A stretch of DNA of 64,000 nt from Limnobacter sp. SAORIC-580 (GCF_013004065.1 NZ_CP053084.1:682001-746000); one strand, 5' to 3'; counted from the stretch's first letter, positions 36,015-44,790 are shown. Translations and numbers: made by a program. Notes: generated by a model not told the origin, from the sequence alone.

Positions 36015-36505
36015 AGTTTGCGTATTTTCTCGAGCGTGGCGGTGGTGCTGCGCTCGTGTTCAAACGCGATGGACAGCGCTGTGCCCCCCCAACTTTGAAC
36101 TTCTTTGGCTCCCACCATTTTTTCAACAGGCCAATCGCCACCTTTCACCAGCACATCCGGGCGTGCCGCCAGAATGGCGTTCAAAGGCGTGTCTTCTTCG
36201 AAGTAAGTAACCAAGGCTACGCACTCCAGTGCAGCCAGAACATGCATGCGATCAACTTGGGTGTTGATGGGGCGGTCTGGGCCTTTGCCCAGGCGTTTGA
36301 CTGATTCGTCAGAATTCACAGCCACAATCAGGCTTTGCCCTTCTTGCGCGGCTTGGTCCAGATAAGTGACGTGTCCACGGTGCAACAAATCAAAAACCCC
36401 GTTGGTAAACACCACGGGGCCTTTGAGTTGTTTTGCGCGCTCGGCAAGCTCGCTGGGGTGGCACACCTTTTTTTCAAAGCGAGCCGGTTTTCCGGTTGTT
36501 GTCAT
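36011..36505 (-). CDS. rfaE2: D-glycero-beta-D-manno-heptose 1-phosphate adenylyltransferase
   Basis: 164 residues, a stand-alone nucleotidyltransferase half of HldE/RfaE. Seen: VVFTNGVFDLLHRGHVTYLDQAA, with the HxGH-type motif (HRGH), NSDESVKRLGKGPDRPI, and VLVKGGDWPVEKMVGAKEV. It makes ADP-heptose for LPS inner core; the kinase half would be encoded elsewhere, as in Burkholderia and other split-gene species. It follows the ferritin-like gene after 12 bases on the same strand. Confidence 0.93.
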   Translation of the reverse strand: MTTTGKPARFEKKVCHPSELAERAKQLKGPVVFTNGVFDLLHRGHVTYLDQAAQEGQSLIVAVNSDESVKRLGKGPDRPINTQVDRMHVLAALECVALVTYFEEDTPLNAILAARPDVLVKGGDWPVEKMVGAKEVQSWGGTALSIAFEHERSTTATLEKIRKL

Positions 36506-36517
36506 GGTGCAATCAAA

Positions 36518-37381
36518 TCAGGCAGCGTTGCCAACGGGCGGTTCGGTTGCGCCCAAACGCGCCATCACTTCCTTGCGGTAGCGGTTCAGGTCTTGTACCG
36601 ATTCAAAAGTGCGTTCAAACAACAAGCTCATGTTGTGCAAAATGCGGTCAACCACTTTCTTTTCCCAATCGGCGTCAAAGCGAATTTGACCATCCAGCCA
36701 GTTTTCCAGCCAATCGGGATCGGGCAGGCGGCTTTGCACCGTGTCGTTGGGGAACAGGTCTTTGTTCACATGCAAATTGGTGGGGTGCAAAGGTTTTTGG
36801 GTGCGGCGGGCCGAAGCCATGAGCACGCCAATTTTGCTGAATGCAGCACGTGCACCATCGCCCACTTCCACCAAGGCTTTTTTCATGTAACGCAGGTAAG
36901 CGCCACCGTGGCGTGCCTCGTCATGCGAAATGATTTTGTAGATTTGTTTGATGACCGGCTCGGTGTGCCAATCCGAGGCGCAACGGTACCAGTGATTCAA
37001 GCGTATTTCACCGCAGAAGTGCAGCATCAGTGTTTCAAGGGGCGGTGCCGGGTCGAATTCAAATCGCACGGCATGCAGTTCTTCTTCGGTGGGCAGCAGG
37101 TCGGGGCGGAAACGGCGCAAGTATTCCATCAAGACCAGCGAGTGCTTTTGCTCTTCAAAAAACCAGATGGACATGAAGGCCGAGAAGTCGCTGTCGTGTT
37201 TGTTGTCACGCAAGAACATTTCTGTGGCGGGCAAGGCCGACCACTCGGTAATTGCGTTCATTTTGATGGTTTGGGCCTGCTCTTCAGACAACTTGGAGGC
37301 ATCAAACTGATCCCAGTTGATGTCCTTTTCCATGTTCCAACGAACGGACTCCAATGACCTGAATAACTCTGGATACAACAT
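36518..37381 (-). CDS. Ferritin-like / acyl-ACP desaturase-type diiron protein
   Basis: 287 residues with a full set of candidate diiron ligands spaced as in the ferritin/acyl-ACP desaturase superfamily: EWSALPATEM (about residue 46), FEEQKH (about 76-80), FCGEIRLNHWY (about 123) and HDEARHGG (about 153-158). The pairs EExxH and DExRH are the desaturase-type motifs. The C-terminal third is charged and helical. Substrate unknown; an oxygen-using lipid or other hydrocarbon reaction is inferred only from family. It has its own upstream region with two palindromes and sits next to the lipid-modifying cluster. Confidence 0.75.
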   Translation of the reverse strand: MLYPELFRSLESVRWNMEKDINWDQFDASKLSEEQAQTIKMNAITEWSALPATEMFLRDNKHDSDFSAFMSIWFFEEQKHSLVLMEYLRRFRPDLLPTEEELHAVRFEFDPAPPLETLMLHFCGEIRLNHWYRCASDWHTEPVIKQIYKIISHDEARHGGAYLRYMKKALVEVGDGARAAFSKIGVLMASARRTQKPLHPTNLHVNKDLFPNDTVQSRLPDPDWLENWLDGQIRFDADWEKKVVDRILHNMSLLFERTFESVQDLNRYRKEVMARLGATEPPVGNAA

Positions 37382-37512
37382 GTTGCTCCACCTTCACTGA
37401 ATAGATTTGACTTTGTGATTTTAACAAGACATGTCATGAAGCGCATGAAGATTTGGTGACACGGGGCATTTATGTGCACATGTGTACGCCGAAACAGGTC
37501 TGATTCCTGCTT
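37382..37512 (-). promoter_or_regulatory. Upstream region of the ferritin-like gene with two palindromes
   Basis: The 131-base gap holds an 8-bp palindrome GACATGTC (37428-37435) and a 10-bp palindrome ATGTGCACAT (37472-37481), about 50 and 95 bases from the ferritin-like start. They may be operator sites. No terminator with a U tract was found after the NTF2-like gene, so read-through is also possible. Confidence 0.35.
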
Positions 37513-38001
37513 TTAGCCTGCCTGTTTTTTCAACCAGCGCATCAGTCCCCCCAGCATCGGGATCTTCTCGTACAGCTCCTCAGCCGTGTCCCAATAGTCT
37601 CTGTGTGACTGCACAAGGCCGTTTTGGTTCAACTGCAGGTGCGACGACCCTTTGATGCACTGCACTTGTCCCACCTTGAAACGCTTCATCTCGAACAGGA
37701 AGTCCCAAGCCATAAACACTTGTTGCCCCGATTGAAATGCAGTGTGCACCACAAAGCGCGGGTTATTAACCTGATGAAACATCTCGCCAAAAATACGGGC
37801 GATGTCCTCTACCCGGTTCACTTCGTTGAACGGGTCTTTGAAATAAGCGTCACCCGCATAAAACCTGGGCATGTCAGCCACGGTTTGCTCGGTCAGGTGC
37901 TCAAAAAAATCGATTAGTCTGCGCAGGGGTTCAGACAATTGCTGGCGATCCAGCGGGGCCAAGCCACCTGTTTTGTTGGCGGTGTTATTTGCTTTGCTCA
38001 T
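37513..38001 (-). CDS. NTF2-like (SnoaL-type) protein of the lipid cluster
   Basis: 162 residues from the ATG at 38001 (MSKANNTANKTGG). The fold pattern is NTF2/SnoaL: RRLIDFFEHLTEQTVADMPRFYAGDAYFKDPFNEV, RIFGEMFHQVNNPRFVVHTAFQSGQQVFMAWDFLFEM, GSSHLQLNQNGLVQSHRDYWDTAEELYEKIP. Proteins of this kind occur next to SDR, FAD-oxidoreductase, DUF1365 and CFA genes in light- or singlet-oxygen-responsive clusters. It is the last gene of the leftward run, overlapping the SDR gene by 17 bases. Confidence 0.8.
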   Translation of the reverse strand: MSKANNTANKTGGLAPLDRQQLSEPLRRLIDFFEHLTEQTVADMPRFYAGDAYFKDPFNEVNRVEDIARIFGEMFHQVNNPRFVVHTAFQSGQQVFMAWDFLFEMKRFKVGQVQCIKGSSHLQLNQNGLVQSHRDYWDTAEELYEKIPMLGGLMRWLKKQAG

Positions 38002-38794
38002 GGCCCAGTTCCGCCTTGTTTTTGTTCGCAGTAATTTTACGCACTGCAGCAAAGTACAGTGAATACGGCAGTATGCGCAGTGTGCGCAAGGTGCGGGTGA
38101 ATGCCTTGGGGAAATGGATTTCGAACTCGCCCTTTTCTAGACCGGTAATAATTTCCTGTGCAGCTTTTTCAGCAGTAATCAGAAATGGCATGGGAAACGT
38201 GTTTTTGCGGGTCAGCGGTGTGTCTACAAAGCCCGGGTTCACCACGCTGACGCCCACGTGGTGGGGCTGTAACTCCACATGCAAGGCCTCAGCCAGGTTG
38301 ATCAATGCAGCTTTGGTGGGGCCGTAGGCCAGTGAATTTGGCAATCCCCGATAACCCGCCACACTCGAGACGATGGCCAGGTGCCCCGACTTTTGTTCAA
38401 GTAGCTTGGGTAGCGCATTGGCCAGCACATACATGGTGCCGTTGAGGTTCACATCAATTTGTTGTTTTACTTTTTCAATGTCGAACTCAGCAACTGACAT
38501 CTCGGAATAAGTGCCTGCCATCAACACAATCAAATCAACGCCACCCCAAGCGGCCATAACGTTGTCGAAAGCCGTTTTCACAGCAGCTTGTTGGGTAATG
38601 TCCAGGGGCAGGGCAGTGGCATGCTGCAATTCTCCGGCCAGTGTGGTCAGTTTGTCCGCACTGCGCGCCGACAACATTTGTTTGCAGCCGAGTTGGTCCA
38701 ACTGGCGGGCCAAGGCCTCACCAATGCCGGTAGAAGCGCCCACCAGCCACACCCGCTTGTTTTGCCACTGGGTCAGTTTCGGGTTAAAGCTCAT
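37985..38794 (-). CDS. Short-chain dehydrogenase/reductase
   Basis: A 269-residue classical SDR: cofactor motif LVGASTGIGEALAR (about 17-30), VLMAGTYSEM in place of the usual NNAG, catalytic Ser (VSSVAGYRGLP), YGPTKAA (Tyr-x-x-x-Lys), VNPGFVDTPLT. A C-terminal helical extension ends with a hydrophobic stretch (ILPYSLYFAAV). It likely uses NADP(H) to oxidise or reduce a lipid-like substrate; the substrate is unknown. It lies 12 bases after the DUF3833 gene. Confidence 0.9.
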   Translation of the reverse strand: MSFNPKLTQWQNKRVWLVGASTGIGEALARQLDQLGCKQMLSARSADKLTTLAGELQHATALPLDITQQAAVKTAFDNVMAAWGGVDLIVLMAGTYSEMSVAEFDIEKVKQQIDVNLNGTMYVLANALPKLLEQKSGHLAIVSSVAGYRGLPNSLAYGPTKAALINLAEALHVELQPHHVGVSVVNPGFVDTPLTRKNTFPMPFLITAEKAAQEIITGLEKGEFEIHFPKAFTRTLRTLRILPYSLYFAAVRKITANKNKAELGHEQSK

Positions 38795-38806
38795 GCGGGT
38801 TCCTTC

Positions 38807-39373
38807 TTAATCTCGTTTGCGAAAGCTCAATAGCACCTCGCCCAATTCAATTCCGAATTTGCTCATGGTGGCACGGTTAAGCATCACCTTGTCATCCATC
38901 TGGTACATCCAGTCATCGAACTGCACTTCATAGGTGGTGCCGTCGACTGGCAGCAGCATGGTGTATTTCCATTGAAATGCATTGCCTGAAGTTTCGCCAT
39001 TGGCTTGCCCCAGCACATCGCCGGCGGTGCCGGTGTACTTGTTGCCGTCTTTTTTCAATGTCCACACCCGTTTTTGGGTGGTGCCATCGGAGTAAGTAAA
39101 GTCTTCATCCAGCACGCCGGTGTTGCCATCCCAGGTGCACTTCATGACCACGGTGAAACGCTTCACCACTTTACCCGAGCGGTCTTGAAACACACCCCAT
39201 GCATCAATGGTGCCATTGAAATATTCTTTTAAGTCGAGCACCGGTTTTTCCTGTGCATAGTCTGCGGGTTGCGGGCTTGCGCAAGCGGTTAAAACCAACG
39301 CACCTGCCAGGGCTAGGAAAGCCAGTTGCAGTTTGCGTGCCCATTGTTTTACCCATTGCTTTGCGATAGTCAT
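38807..39373 (-). CDS. DUF3833 lipoprotein
   Basis: 188 residues from the ATG at 39373, which overlaps the MFS stop as ATGA. A lipobox (LVLTA|C, about residue 30) is followed by the DUF3833 pattern: YFNGTIDAWGVFQDRSGKVVKRFTVVMKCTWDGNTGVLDEDFTYSDG, RVWTLKKDGNKYTGTAGDVLGQANGETSGNAFQWKYTMLLPVDGTTYEVQFDDWMYQMDDKVMLNRATMSKFG. A beta-rich, lipocalin-like lipoprotein found with CFA-type operons; it may present lipid at the periplasmic face (inference). Confidence 0.88.
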   Translation of the reverse strand: MTIAKQWVKQWARKLQLAFLALAGALVLTACASPQPADYAQEKPVLDLKEYFNGTIDAWGVFQDRSGKVVKRFTVVMKCTWDGNTGVLDEDFTYSDGTTQKRVWTLKKDGNKYTGTAGDVLGQANGETSGNAFQWKYTMLLPVDGTTYEVQFDDWMYQMDDKVMLNRATMSKFGIELGEVLLSFRKRD

Positions 39374-40755
39374 GCTGTACTCCCAATTGCGGTGTTGCTT
39401 GTTGTTCGGTTCAGGCTGGCCAGGCCACTGCGGCCCAATAGCACAATGGCCAGCAACTTCAAGGCGCAGGGCACCAAGGCATAAACCCACAGTAGTGGGT
39501 CGTTGGCCAGTTGTTGCAGCAAGCCCATGTTTTGGTAAGACTCGGTTTTTGCCATGTCGGCTGAATAGCTGAACCACTGCAAGGTGCCCAGCGCAAAGCT
39601 GGGTGCCAATGCCAGGTTGAATTTGTTGATCCAGTTCCAGAGTCCAAAGTAAGTGCCTTCAGTTTTGCCACGTTCACCGTTTTCTTCAATCAGGCGGGCC
39701 ACCAGGGCTGCGGGTAGTGACAAATCGGCGCCCAAGGCAAAGCCGGTGACTACGCATACAAACAGATAGCCTGCCAAGTCACCTTCACCCAGCACAACCA
39801 CAATGATGAAGGCAGGTATGGACAACACCATGCCCAATAACCATGAGCGCGCCAGGCCAATTTTACTGGCCAGCCATACCCAGAATACTGTGGATGCAGC
39901 ACCCACTAAAAAGTACACAGCCAGCACCCATTGATCCGAATCGCCCAAGCCAAGGCGATCGCGCATGTAAAAAGGCACCAGTGTGGCAGGCAGTGCAGCG
40001 GCCAGACCGTTGCACAGAAACACACCCATTAACTTGCGAAAGTTTTTTCGACGCAAGGGTTGCACAATGTCGGCAAAGCCTTTGCGAATCGCAGCGGCCG
40101 CGCTGGCCTGCGCGTTGTTGAAAGTTTCAGCAAACGGGCTCGCGGCTTGTTGTGCTGTTCGGTCGGGTTTGGGTGAAAACTTAAGCAATAAAAACATGCC
40201 CAACACCAGCATTACCGCGAATACTGTGAATATCAGTCCCGCATTCGTTTCAAGTGCCAGCGACACGGCAAACACCACACCCAGAATACCCACGCCTTCA
40301 CGCACTGCCACATAGGTTGAGCGTTCCTTGTCGGTGTGCCCAAGTTCAGCCCCCCAGGCCTGGTAAGCAATGCTGGCGAAGCTGTAGCCAAGGTGCACCA
40401 CGATCAAGCTTACCATCAGGCTGGCTGCATATTCAGTGGGTGTATTGCCCACCGGGAAAAACACACCTGCCATGCCCAGCAACAACAAAGGTACAGCCAG
40501 GAGCAAGGGCAGGGCGTAGCGGTTTCCCTGTCCGCTGCGTCGGTCAACCCACAAGCCGATGGCAGGGTCAAGCACTGCATCGAGCAGGCGCGACAACAGC
40601 AGGATGATACCCACCCAAGCGGACGGTACTTCGTAAATGCGGGAGTACAGGTAGGGCACCTGAATGTAGATGGGCACGGCCACCGCGCCCAGGGCCCAGC
40701 CCAGAAGGCCGTAGTTCAGCAGATCTTTGGCGCTGGTGCGGGGCAGTTGGTTCAT
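39370..40755 (-). CDS. MFS transporter of the MFS_2/GPH type
   Basis: 461 residues, about 12 membrane helices. The family signature near the N terminus is SRLLDAVLDPAIGLWVDRRSG (MelB-like D-DP-G-D pattern). Other features: AWGAELGHTDKERSTYVAVREGVGILG and the C-terminal LWNWINKFNLALAPSFALG, also family-typical. The substrate is unknown. Within the eight-gene run it sits between the chalcone-isomerase-like and DUF3833 genes, overlapping the latter by 4 bases, so a lipid or lipid precursor is a plausible cargo (inference). Confidence 0.87.
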   Translation of the reverse strand: MNQLPRTSAKDLLNYGLLGWALGAVAVPIYIQVPYLYSRIYEVPSAWVGIILLLSRLLDAVLDPAIGLWVDRRSGQGNRYALPLLLAVPLLLLGMAGVFFPVGNTPTEYAASLMVSLIVVHLGYSFASIAYQAWGAELGHTDKERSTYVAVREGVGILGVVFAVSLALETNAGLIFTVFAVMLVLGMFLLLKFSPKPDRTAQQAASPFAETFNNAQASAAAAIRKGFADIVQPLRRKNFRKLMGVFLCNGLAAALPATLVPFYMRDRLGLGDSDQWVLAVYFLVGAASTVFWVWLASKIGLARSWLLGMVLSIPAFIIVVVLGEGDLAGYLFVCVVTGFALGADLSLPAALVARLIEENGERGKTEGTYFGLWNWINKFNLALAPSFALGTLQWFSYSADMAKTESYQNMGLLQQLANDPLLWVYALVPCALKLLAIVLLGRSGLASLNRTTSNTAIGSTA

Positions 40756-40770
40756 GTCGGCGAGGCCGTA

Positions 40771-41340
40771 TCAGCGCTTCAAGCCAATCAATTCGCGGCG
40801 CATTTCAGGCGCAGAAGTTTTTGGGTCCAACCAAATACCCATGAAAGCCTCGGCAAGTTCCGGGTCGTCCACTTTGGCCAGTGGCAAACCGTTGCGGAAA
40901 AATTGAACTCCCTTGCCCGGTGTAAAAAGGGCACTCAAGGTGTGGCCTTTTTTCACATCCGGAAAAATCTCATTCAGCTTTACCAGCCAACCTTGGCGTT
41001 GCACCTCAGTACCAGCGCCAATTTCTTCCATTTCATCAATGCTGCGCTCGGCAATGTCGCTGCCTTCAAAATCGCGGGCGTATTTCAGTTCAAGCCAAGA
41101 GGGGTCACGTTTGTAGTTAAATCCTTCGGGGTCGGCGTTCGACCACAATTGCCCGTCATACACCCGCAAACCGAACCAGCGCAGTGTACCGTAGCCCATC
41201 AGCTTTGCATTCTCAATGGTTTGCGTGACCTGTTTGGGCGGGGCATTCAAGTTGCTGTTGGCCAGCGCGAAGGGTGCAGTGCCCAGCAGGACCAGACACA
41301 ACAATGCGCGTTGAATGAACTGAACCGGAAACAACTTCAT
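40771..41340 (-). CDS. Chalcone isomerase-like periplasmic protein
   Basis: 189 residues with a signal peptide (residues 1-27, ending FALA|N) and a chalcone-isomerase-like domain (MGYGTLRWFGLRVYDGQLWSN, LELKYARDFEGSDIAERSIDEM, FPDVKKGHTLSALFTPGKGVQFFRNGLPLAKVDDPELAEAFMGIWLDP). Bacterial members are usually not true chalcone isomerases; fatty-acid-binding-like folds have been proposed. It is secreted, unlike the plant enzyme. Start overlaps the CFA-type gene stop by 4 bases. Confidence 0.88.
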   Translation of the reverse strand: MKLFPVQFIQRALLCLVLLGTAPFALANSNLNAPPKQVTQTIENAKLMGYGTLRWFGLRVYDGQLWSNADPEGFNYKRDPSWLELKYARDFEGSDIAERSIDEMEEIGAGTEVQRQGWLVKLNEIFPDVKKGHTLSALFTPGKGVQFFRNGLPLAKVDDPELAEAFMGIWLDPKTSAPEMRRELIGLKR

Positions 41341-42563
41341 TGATTCTCCACTTTCTCGAGATAAAACTGAATGACATCGGTGCTTTCATATTCAAAGCCG
41401 GCTTCACAGTAAGCCAGGTAAAACTCCCAGGTACGAATGAACGGATCATCAAAGCCCTGGTTTTTCACCTGTTCCAGTGTTTTCATGAATTGCACTCGCC
41501 ACCGGCGCAATGTTTCAGCATAGTCTTTTCCAAAGGCTTTTTCCGACACCACACGCAAACCATGCTTTTCTGCCATGGCTCTGAACTTGGCGGGCGAGGG
41601 CAACATGCCGCCCGGGAAAATATATTGCTGAATAAAATCGGTGCCTTTGCGGTAACGGTCAAACAATTCGTCTTGAATCACGATGGTTTGAATGGCCGCT
41701 TTGCCGCCCGTCTTCAGAAGGCGGTTCACCGACTGAAAATACGCTGGCCAGTATTCTTCGCCCACAGCTTCAAACATTTCAATCGATGCAATGTGGTCAA
41801 ACTGGCCACGGCAATCCCGGTAATCTTGCAGGCGGAAGTCGGCTTGTTCTGCAAAACCCTGTTTGGCCAAGCGCGTCTTGGCGTAGGCCAGTTGCTCCGT
41901 TGACAAGGTCAGGCCCACCAGGTTTGCACCTGCGGCACATGCTTTTTCTGCAAAACCACCCCATCCGCATCCAATTTCCAGAACTTGCTCACCAGCCTTG
42001 GGGCTCAGGTAGTTGAGCATGGCTTGGTATTTGGCGTGTTGGGCCTGTTCCAAACTCAAGCTGGTGTCACCGTCAAACAGTGCACTGGAGTAGGTCATTG
42101 TGGGGTCTAGCCACAACTGGTAAAACGGATTGCCCAAATCGTAATGGGCATGAATGTTTTTCTTGGCCTGTGCTTTGGTGTTGCGGTTTAGCAGGTGTTT
42201 GATTTTGTAGGCAATGCTGCCCAGAAAACTGCCATAAATAACGGTTTCTACTGCTTTGCGGTTTTCCAGAAACACGCCAAGAATGGAGGCTATGTCGTGC
42301 GTTTCCCATTCACCCGCAATGTAGGCTTCAGCAAAACCAATATCGCCTGCCTTCAAGGCTCGCTGGCACACAGCCCACGAGTTCAGCTTGATTTTCGCGC
42401 TGGGCTGGTCTTCTTCGCCACCAAACAACAGGTGTACGCCTTCTGGAGTCACAATCTCCAGGCGGCCTTTTTTCAGTTTGGTCAGCAATTTCAGGGTCCA
42501 CTGTGCCGACGAGGGTGCGTGGCTGGGCAGTTGGAACTGGGAAAAAGTAATGGCTTGAGTCAT
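41337..42563 (-). CDS. Cyclopropane-fatty-acyl-phospholipid synthase family methyltransferase
   Basis: 408 residues. An N-terminal CFA domain (LKKGRLEIVTPEGVHLLFGG, GDIGFAEAYIAGEWETHDIASIL) and SAM-dependent methyltransferase: HAHYDLGNPFYQLWLDPTMTYSSALFDGD, LEIGCGWGGFAEKACAAGANLVGLTLS, GQFDHIASIEMFEAVGEEYWPAYFQSVNRLLKTGG. It adds a methyl(ene) group to unsaturated acyl chains; relatives in light regulons include the furan-fatty-acid methylase UfaM, so cyclopropane formation is not certain. It lies between DUF1365 and the chalcone-isomerase-like gene, with 4-base overlaps on both sides. Confidence 0.93.
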   Translation of the reverse strand: MTQAITFSQFQLPSHAPSSAQWTLKLLTKLKKGRLEIVTPEGVHLLFGGEEDQPSAKIKLNSWAVCQRALKAGDIGFAEAYIAGEWETHDIASILGVFLENRKAVETVIYGSFLGSIAYKIKHLLNRNTKAQAKKNIHAHYDLGNPFYQLWLDPTMTYSSALFDGDTSLSLEQAQHAKYQAMLNYLSPKAGEQVLEIGCGWGGFAEKACAAGANLVGLTLSTEQLAYAKTRLAKQGFAEQADFRLQDYRDCRGQFDHIASIEMFEAVGEEYWPAYFQSVNRLLKTGGKAAIQTIVIQDELFDRYRKGTDFIQQYIFPGGMLPSPAKFRAMAEKHGLRVVSEKAFGKDYAETLRRWRVQFMKTLEQVKNQGFDDPFIRTWEFYLAYCEAGFEYESTDVIQFYLEKVENQ

Positions 42564-43378
42564 GCTTCGAGTTCAGTCTGCGTAATTGTTTGACGGGGTG
42601 GTGCTGGCTTGCCGTGAAACTTTGCGCCTTTCAGCAGAAGTTTCACCGCTTGCCAATGAATTTTTGCGATCACGGCCAATGTAAACCAACCGTATTTCAA
42701 TAAGGTTTTACCCCAAAGCAGGGTGCTTGGATGCATCAGTTCTCCGCTCACGCTGGTGCTGAGCTGTTGAACTTGTTCTTCAAAATAGTTAATGCGCGCC
42801 AGTGAGTGGTCTGCACTGCTGACAAACCGGAACTCATAACGACCCGACACCGGGAAAAAAGGTGACACATGAAATTCTTTCCTGGCATGCAGCAGCATGC
42901 CTTTGTTCAATGGGGCCTTGCTTTCCGGGGCCGTTAGCAAATAGAAGTGTCGTTCACCAAAGGTATTGTTCACCTCGCACATCACGGCACGGCACTGTTG
43001 CGCCTCATCGTGGAAATACCAAAAACTGACCGGGTTGAATACGTAGCCCAGCACCTTGGGGAAGGTGTGCAAATGCACAGGGCCTTGAAGTGCCAAGCCT
43101 GTTTCCAATTCAACCTTGCGCACCAAATTACAAACAAACTCGGGAAACTTCAGCGTGTGCGCCTCGAACCCGTAATTGTGTGCCGACACCGACACCAAAC
43201 CCTTGCCGTCAATTACCGGGTAAGCATGTGTGGGTTTTGAATCGGATTGAGTCGAGAAAACAAGACGAACAAAGCAGGCGCCCGTGGTAAAACCGTTTGC
43301 TTTGGGAAGTGCCCGGTGATGTTTCACCATGCCCCAAGCCAGTTTCACTTCATTGAGTTGAAAACGCCCTCGCGCCAT
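42560..43378 (-). CDS. DUF1365 protein
   Basis: 272 residues from the ATG at 43378, whose A is shared with the previous stop (TGATG). Motifs typical of DUF1365: TFPKVLGYVFNPVSFWYFHDE, CRAVMCEVNNTFGERHFYLL, KEFHVSPFFPVSGRYEFRF. Function unknown; almost always sits between an FAD oxidoreductase and a CFA-type methyltransferase, as here, so it probably handles the same acyl substrates. Confidence 0.93.
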   Translation of the reverse strand: MARGRFQLNEVKLAWGMVKHHRALPKANGFTTGACFVRLVFSTQSDSKPTHAYPVIDGKGLVSVSAHNYGFEAHTLKFPEFVCNLVRKVELETGLALQGPVHLHTFPKVLGYVFNPVSFWYFHDEAQQCRAVMCEVNNTFGERHFYLLTAPESKAPLNKGMLLHARKEFHVSPFFPVSGRYEFRFVSSADHSLARINYFEEQVQQLSTSVSGELMHPSTLLWGKTLLKYGWFTLAVIAKIHWQAVKLLLKGAKFHGKPAPPRQTITQTELEA

Positions 43379-44691
43379 CAAGCCGCCTTTTGTGTGGTTT
43401 TCGTCAACTTGTCGATCACCGCCCGCGCGGCATTCAAGCCAGACGTATGTCCATCTTCGTGAAAACCATATTTCATCCACGCACCTGCCAGGTAGACATT
43501 GTTCAAGCCCTGAAGTTCGGCCAATGCTTGTTGGGCCTGAACCGCTGGCACATCAAAAACGGGGTGCGAATAATGAATTTCCCTGAACACCTGCTTTGGG
43601 TCGGGCTGAATAATCGGGTTCAGTGTCACGAAAATTGGCGTTTTCACTGGCAGTGGTTGAAGCAGATTGCTCCAGTAGGTAACCGATACGCTGGGTTGAG
43701 GATTCAGCACATCACTCAAATAATTCCAGGATGACCATGTGCTGCGGGTTTTGGGCATCAGTTTTACATCGGTGTGCAGGTACGCCACGTTGGCTTGGTA
43801 CTTGATGTGTTGCAACTGGTGTTTCTGGGCTTCGTTGCCTTTGAGCATTCCCAACGCTTCATCACTGTGGCAGGCCAAAATCACATAATCAAATTCCTGC
43901 TCGCCCAATTTTGTTTTTAGGGTGGGTTTTGTACCTGTGGAATTTACTTCCAGCACAGGGGTGCTCTGGTGCACCTCGTCGACAAAAGGCAATATTTTTT
44001 GCACGTAATTGCGCGCGCCGTTCTTAACGGTGAACCACTTGGGCCTGTCGTTCACCTGCAACAATCCGTGGTTGTGGCAAAACTGAATGAATGTGGCCAA
44101 AGGGAAGGCAAGCATTTGTTCGCTGGGGCAAGACCAAATTGCGGCGGCCATCGGGATCAAATACCAGTCTCTGAATTCTGCGCTGTATTTTTCCTCGACC
44201 AGGTAGTCGCCCAAATGCATTTTCGCCTTGCTTTGGAAAAGTGCCGCACGCCCCGCATCGGCCACCATGGCGGTGGCCTCTTTGTTAAAGCGCAAAATAT
44301 CCAGCAGCATGCGAATAAAACGTGGGCGTAACAAATTGCGGCGTTGCGCAAACACCGTGTTCAGGTTTGTGCCTGCCCATTCAATATTCAATTCAGGCAA
44401 ACACACTGAAAAGGACATATCCGATTCCACGGTTTCTACCGAAAGTTCGTCGAACAGGCGAATCAGGTTGGGGTAGGTGCGCTCGTTGTACACCAGAAAG
44501 CCGGTGTCCACCGCCACCTGCTTGCCTTCCACTTCGATGTCCACCGTGTTGGTGTGGCCCCCAATGTAATCATTGGCCTCGAACAGGGTGGTGTGGGCAT
44601 GGCCGCGCAGTGCATAGGCAGCGGTCAGGCCGGAAATTCCGCCACCCACAATGGCAACTTTGGGCAGTAATTCTTTTGAATTCTTGATCAT
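43378..44691 (-). CDS. FAD-dependent amine-oxidase-like oxidoreductase
   Basis: 437 residues. Rossmann FAD motif VAIVGGGISGLTAAYALRG (residues 12-30), TTLFEANDYIGGHTNTVD, VDTGFLVYNERTYPNL and the C-terminal VYLAGAWMKYGFHEDGHTSGLNAARAV, which closes the flavin site. It belongs to the amine-oxidase/phytoene-desaturase-like group paired with DUF1365 and CFA methyltransferases; a desaturation or oxidation of acyl chains is inferred. It is first in the leftward run, with its own upstream region separated from folE2 by a terminator. Confidence 0.92.
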   Translation of the reverse strand: MIKNSKELLPKVAIVGGGISGLTAAYALRGHAHTTLFEANDYIGGHTNTVDIEVEGKQVAVDTGFLVYNERTYPNLIRLFDELSVETVESDMSFSVCLPELNIEWAGTNLNTVFAQRRNLLRPRFIRMLLDILRFNKEATAMVADAGRAALFQSKAKMHLGDYLVEEKYSAEFRDWYLIPMAAAIWSCPSEQMLAFPLATFIQFCHNHGLLQVNDRPKWFTVKNGARNYVQKILPFVDEVHQSTPVLEVNSTGTKPTLKTKLGEQEFDYVILACHSDEALGMLKGNEAQKHQLQHIKYQANVAYLHTDVKLMPKTRSTWSSWNYLSDVLNPQPSVSVTYWSNLLQPLPVKTPIFVTLNPIIQPDPKQVFREIHYSHPVFDVPAVQAQQALAELQGLNNVYLAGAWMKYGFHEDGHTSGLNAARAVIDKLTKTTQKAA

Positions 44692-44765
44692 GTGTACTCA
44701 GGGTTAAAAAAAGCAAGGGTATTCACTAGCATCCTAACCTTTTATTTACTGCAGTAAGTGAAATT
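44692..44765 (-). promoter_or_regulatory. Upstream region of the FAD oxidoreductase operon with a 12-bp palindrome
   Basis: A perfect 12-bp palindrome TTACTGCAGTAA (44746-44757) lies about 55-65 bases before the start codon, between the folE2 terminator and the operon. It is a candidate operator or promoter element. I looked for a T(G/A)TACA-type direct repeat known for Pseudomonas LitR-like regulators and did not find one. Confidence 0.4.
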
Positions 44766-44790
44766 GGTTCTGGCTTTTTGAGCCAGAACC
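44766..44790 (-). terminator. Terminator hairpin of folE2
   Basis: A perfect 10-bp stem (GGTTCTGGCT/AGCCAGAACC) with a 5-base loop lies 10 bases past the folE2 stop on the minus strand, followed by AATTTC. The U tract is short, but the stem is strong and the position fits. Confidence 0.7.

Noticed and set aside
36335..37357. Long plus-strand ORF (340 codons) opposite the heptose adenylyltransferase and ferritin-like genes
   Set aside because: It is antisense to two well-supported genes, has no family signature, and its composition (many Phe, His, Val, Gln) is that of a complementary-strand shadow.
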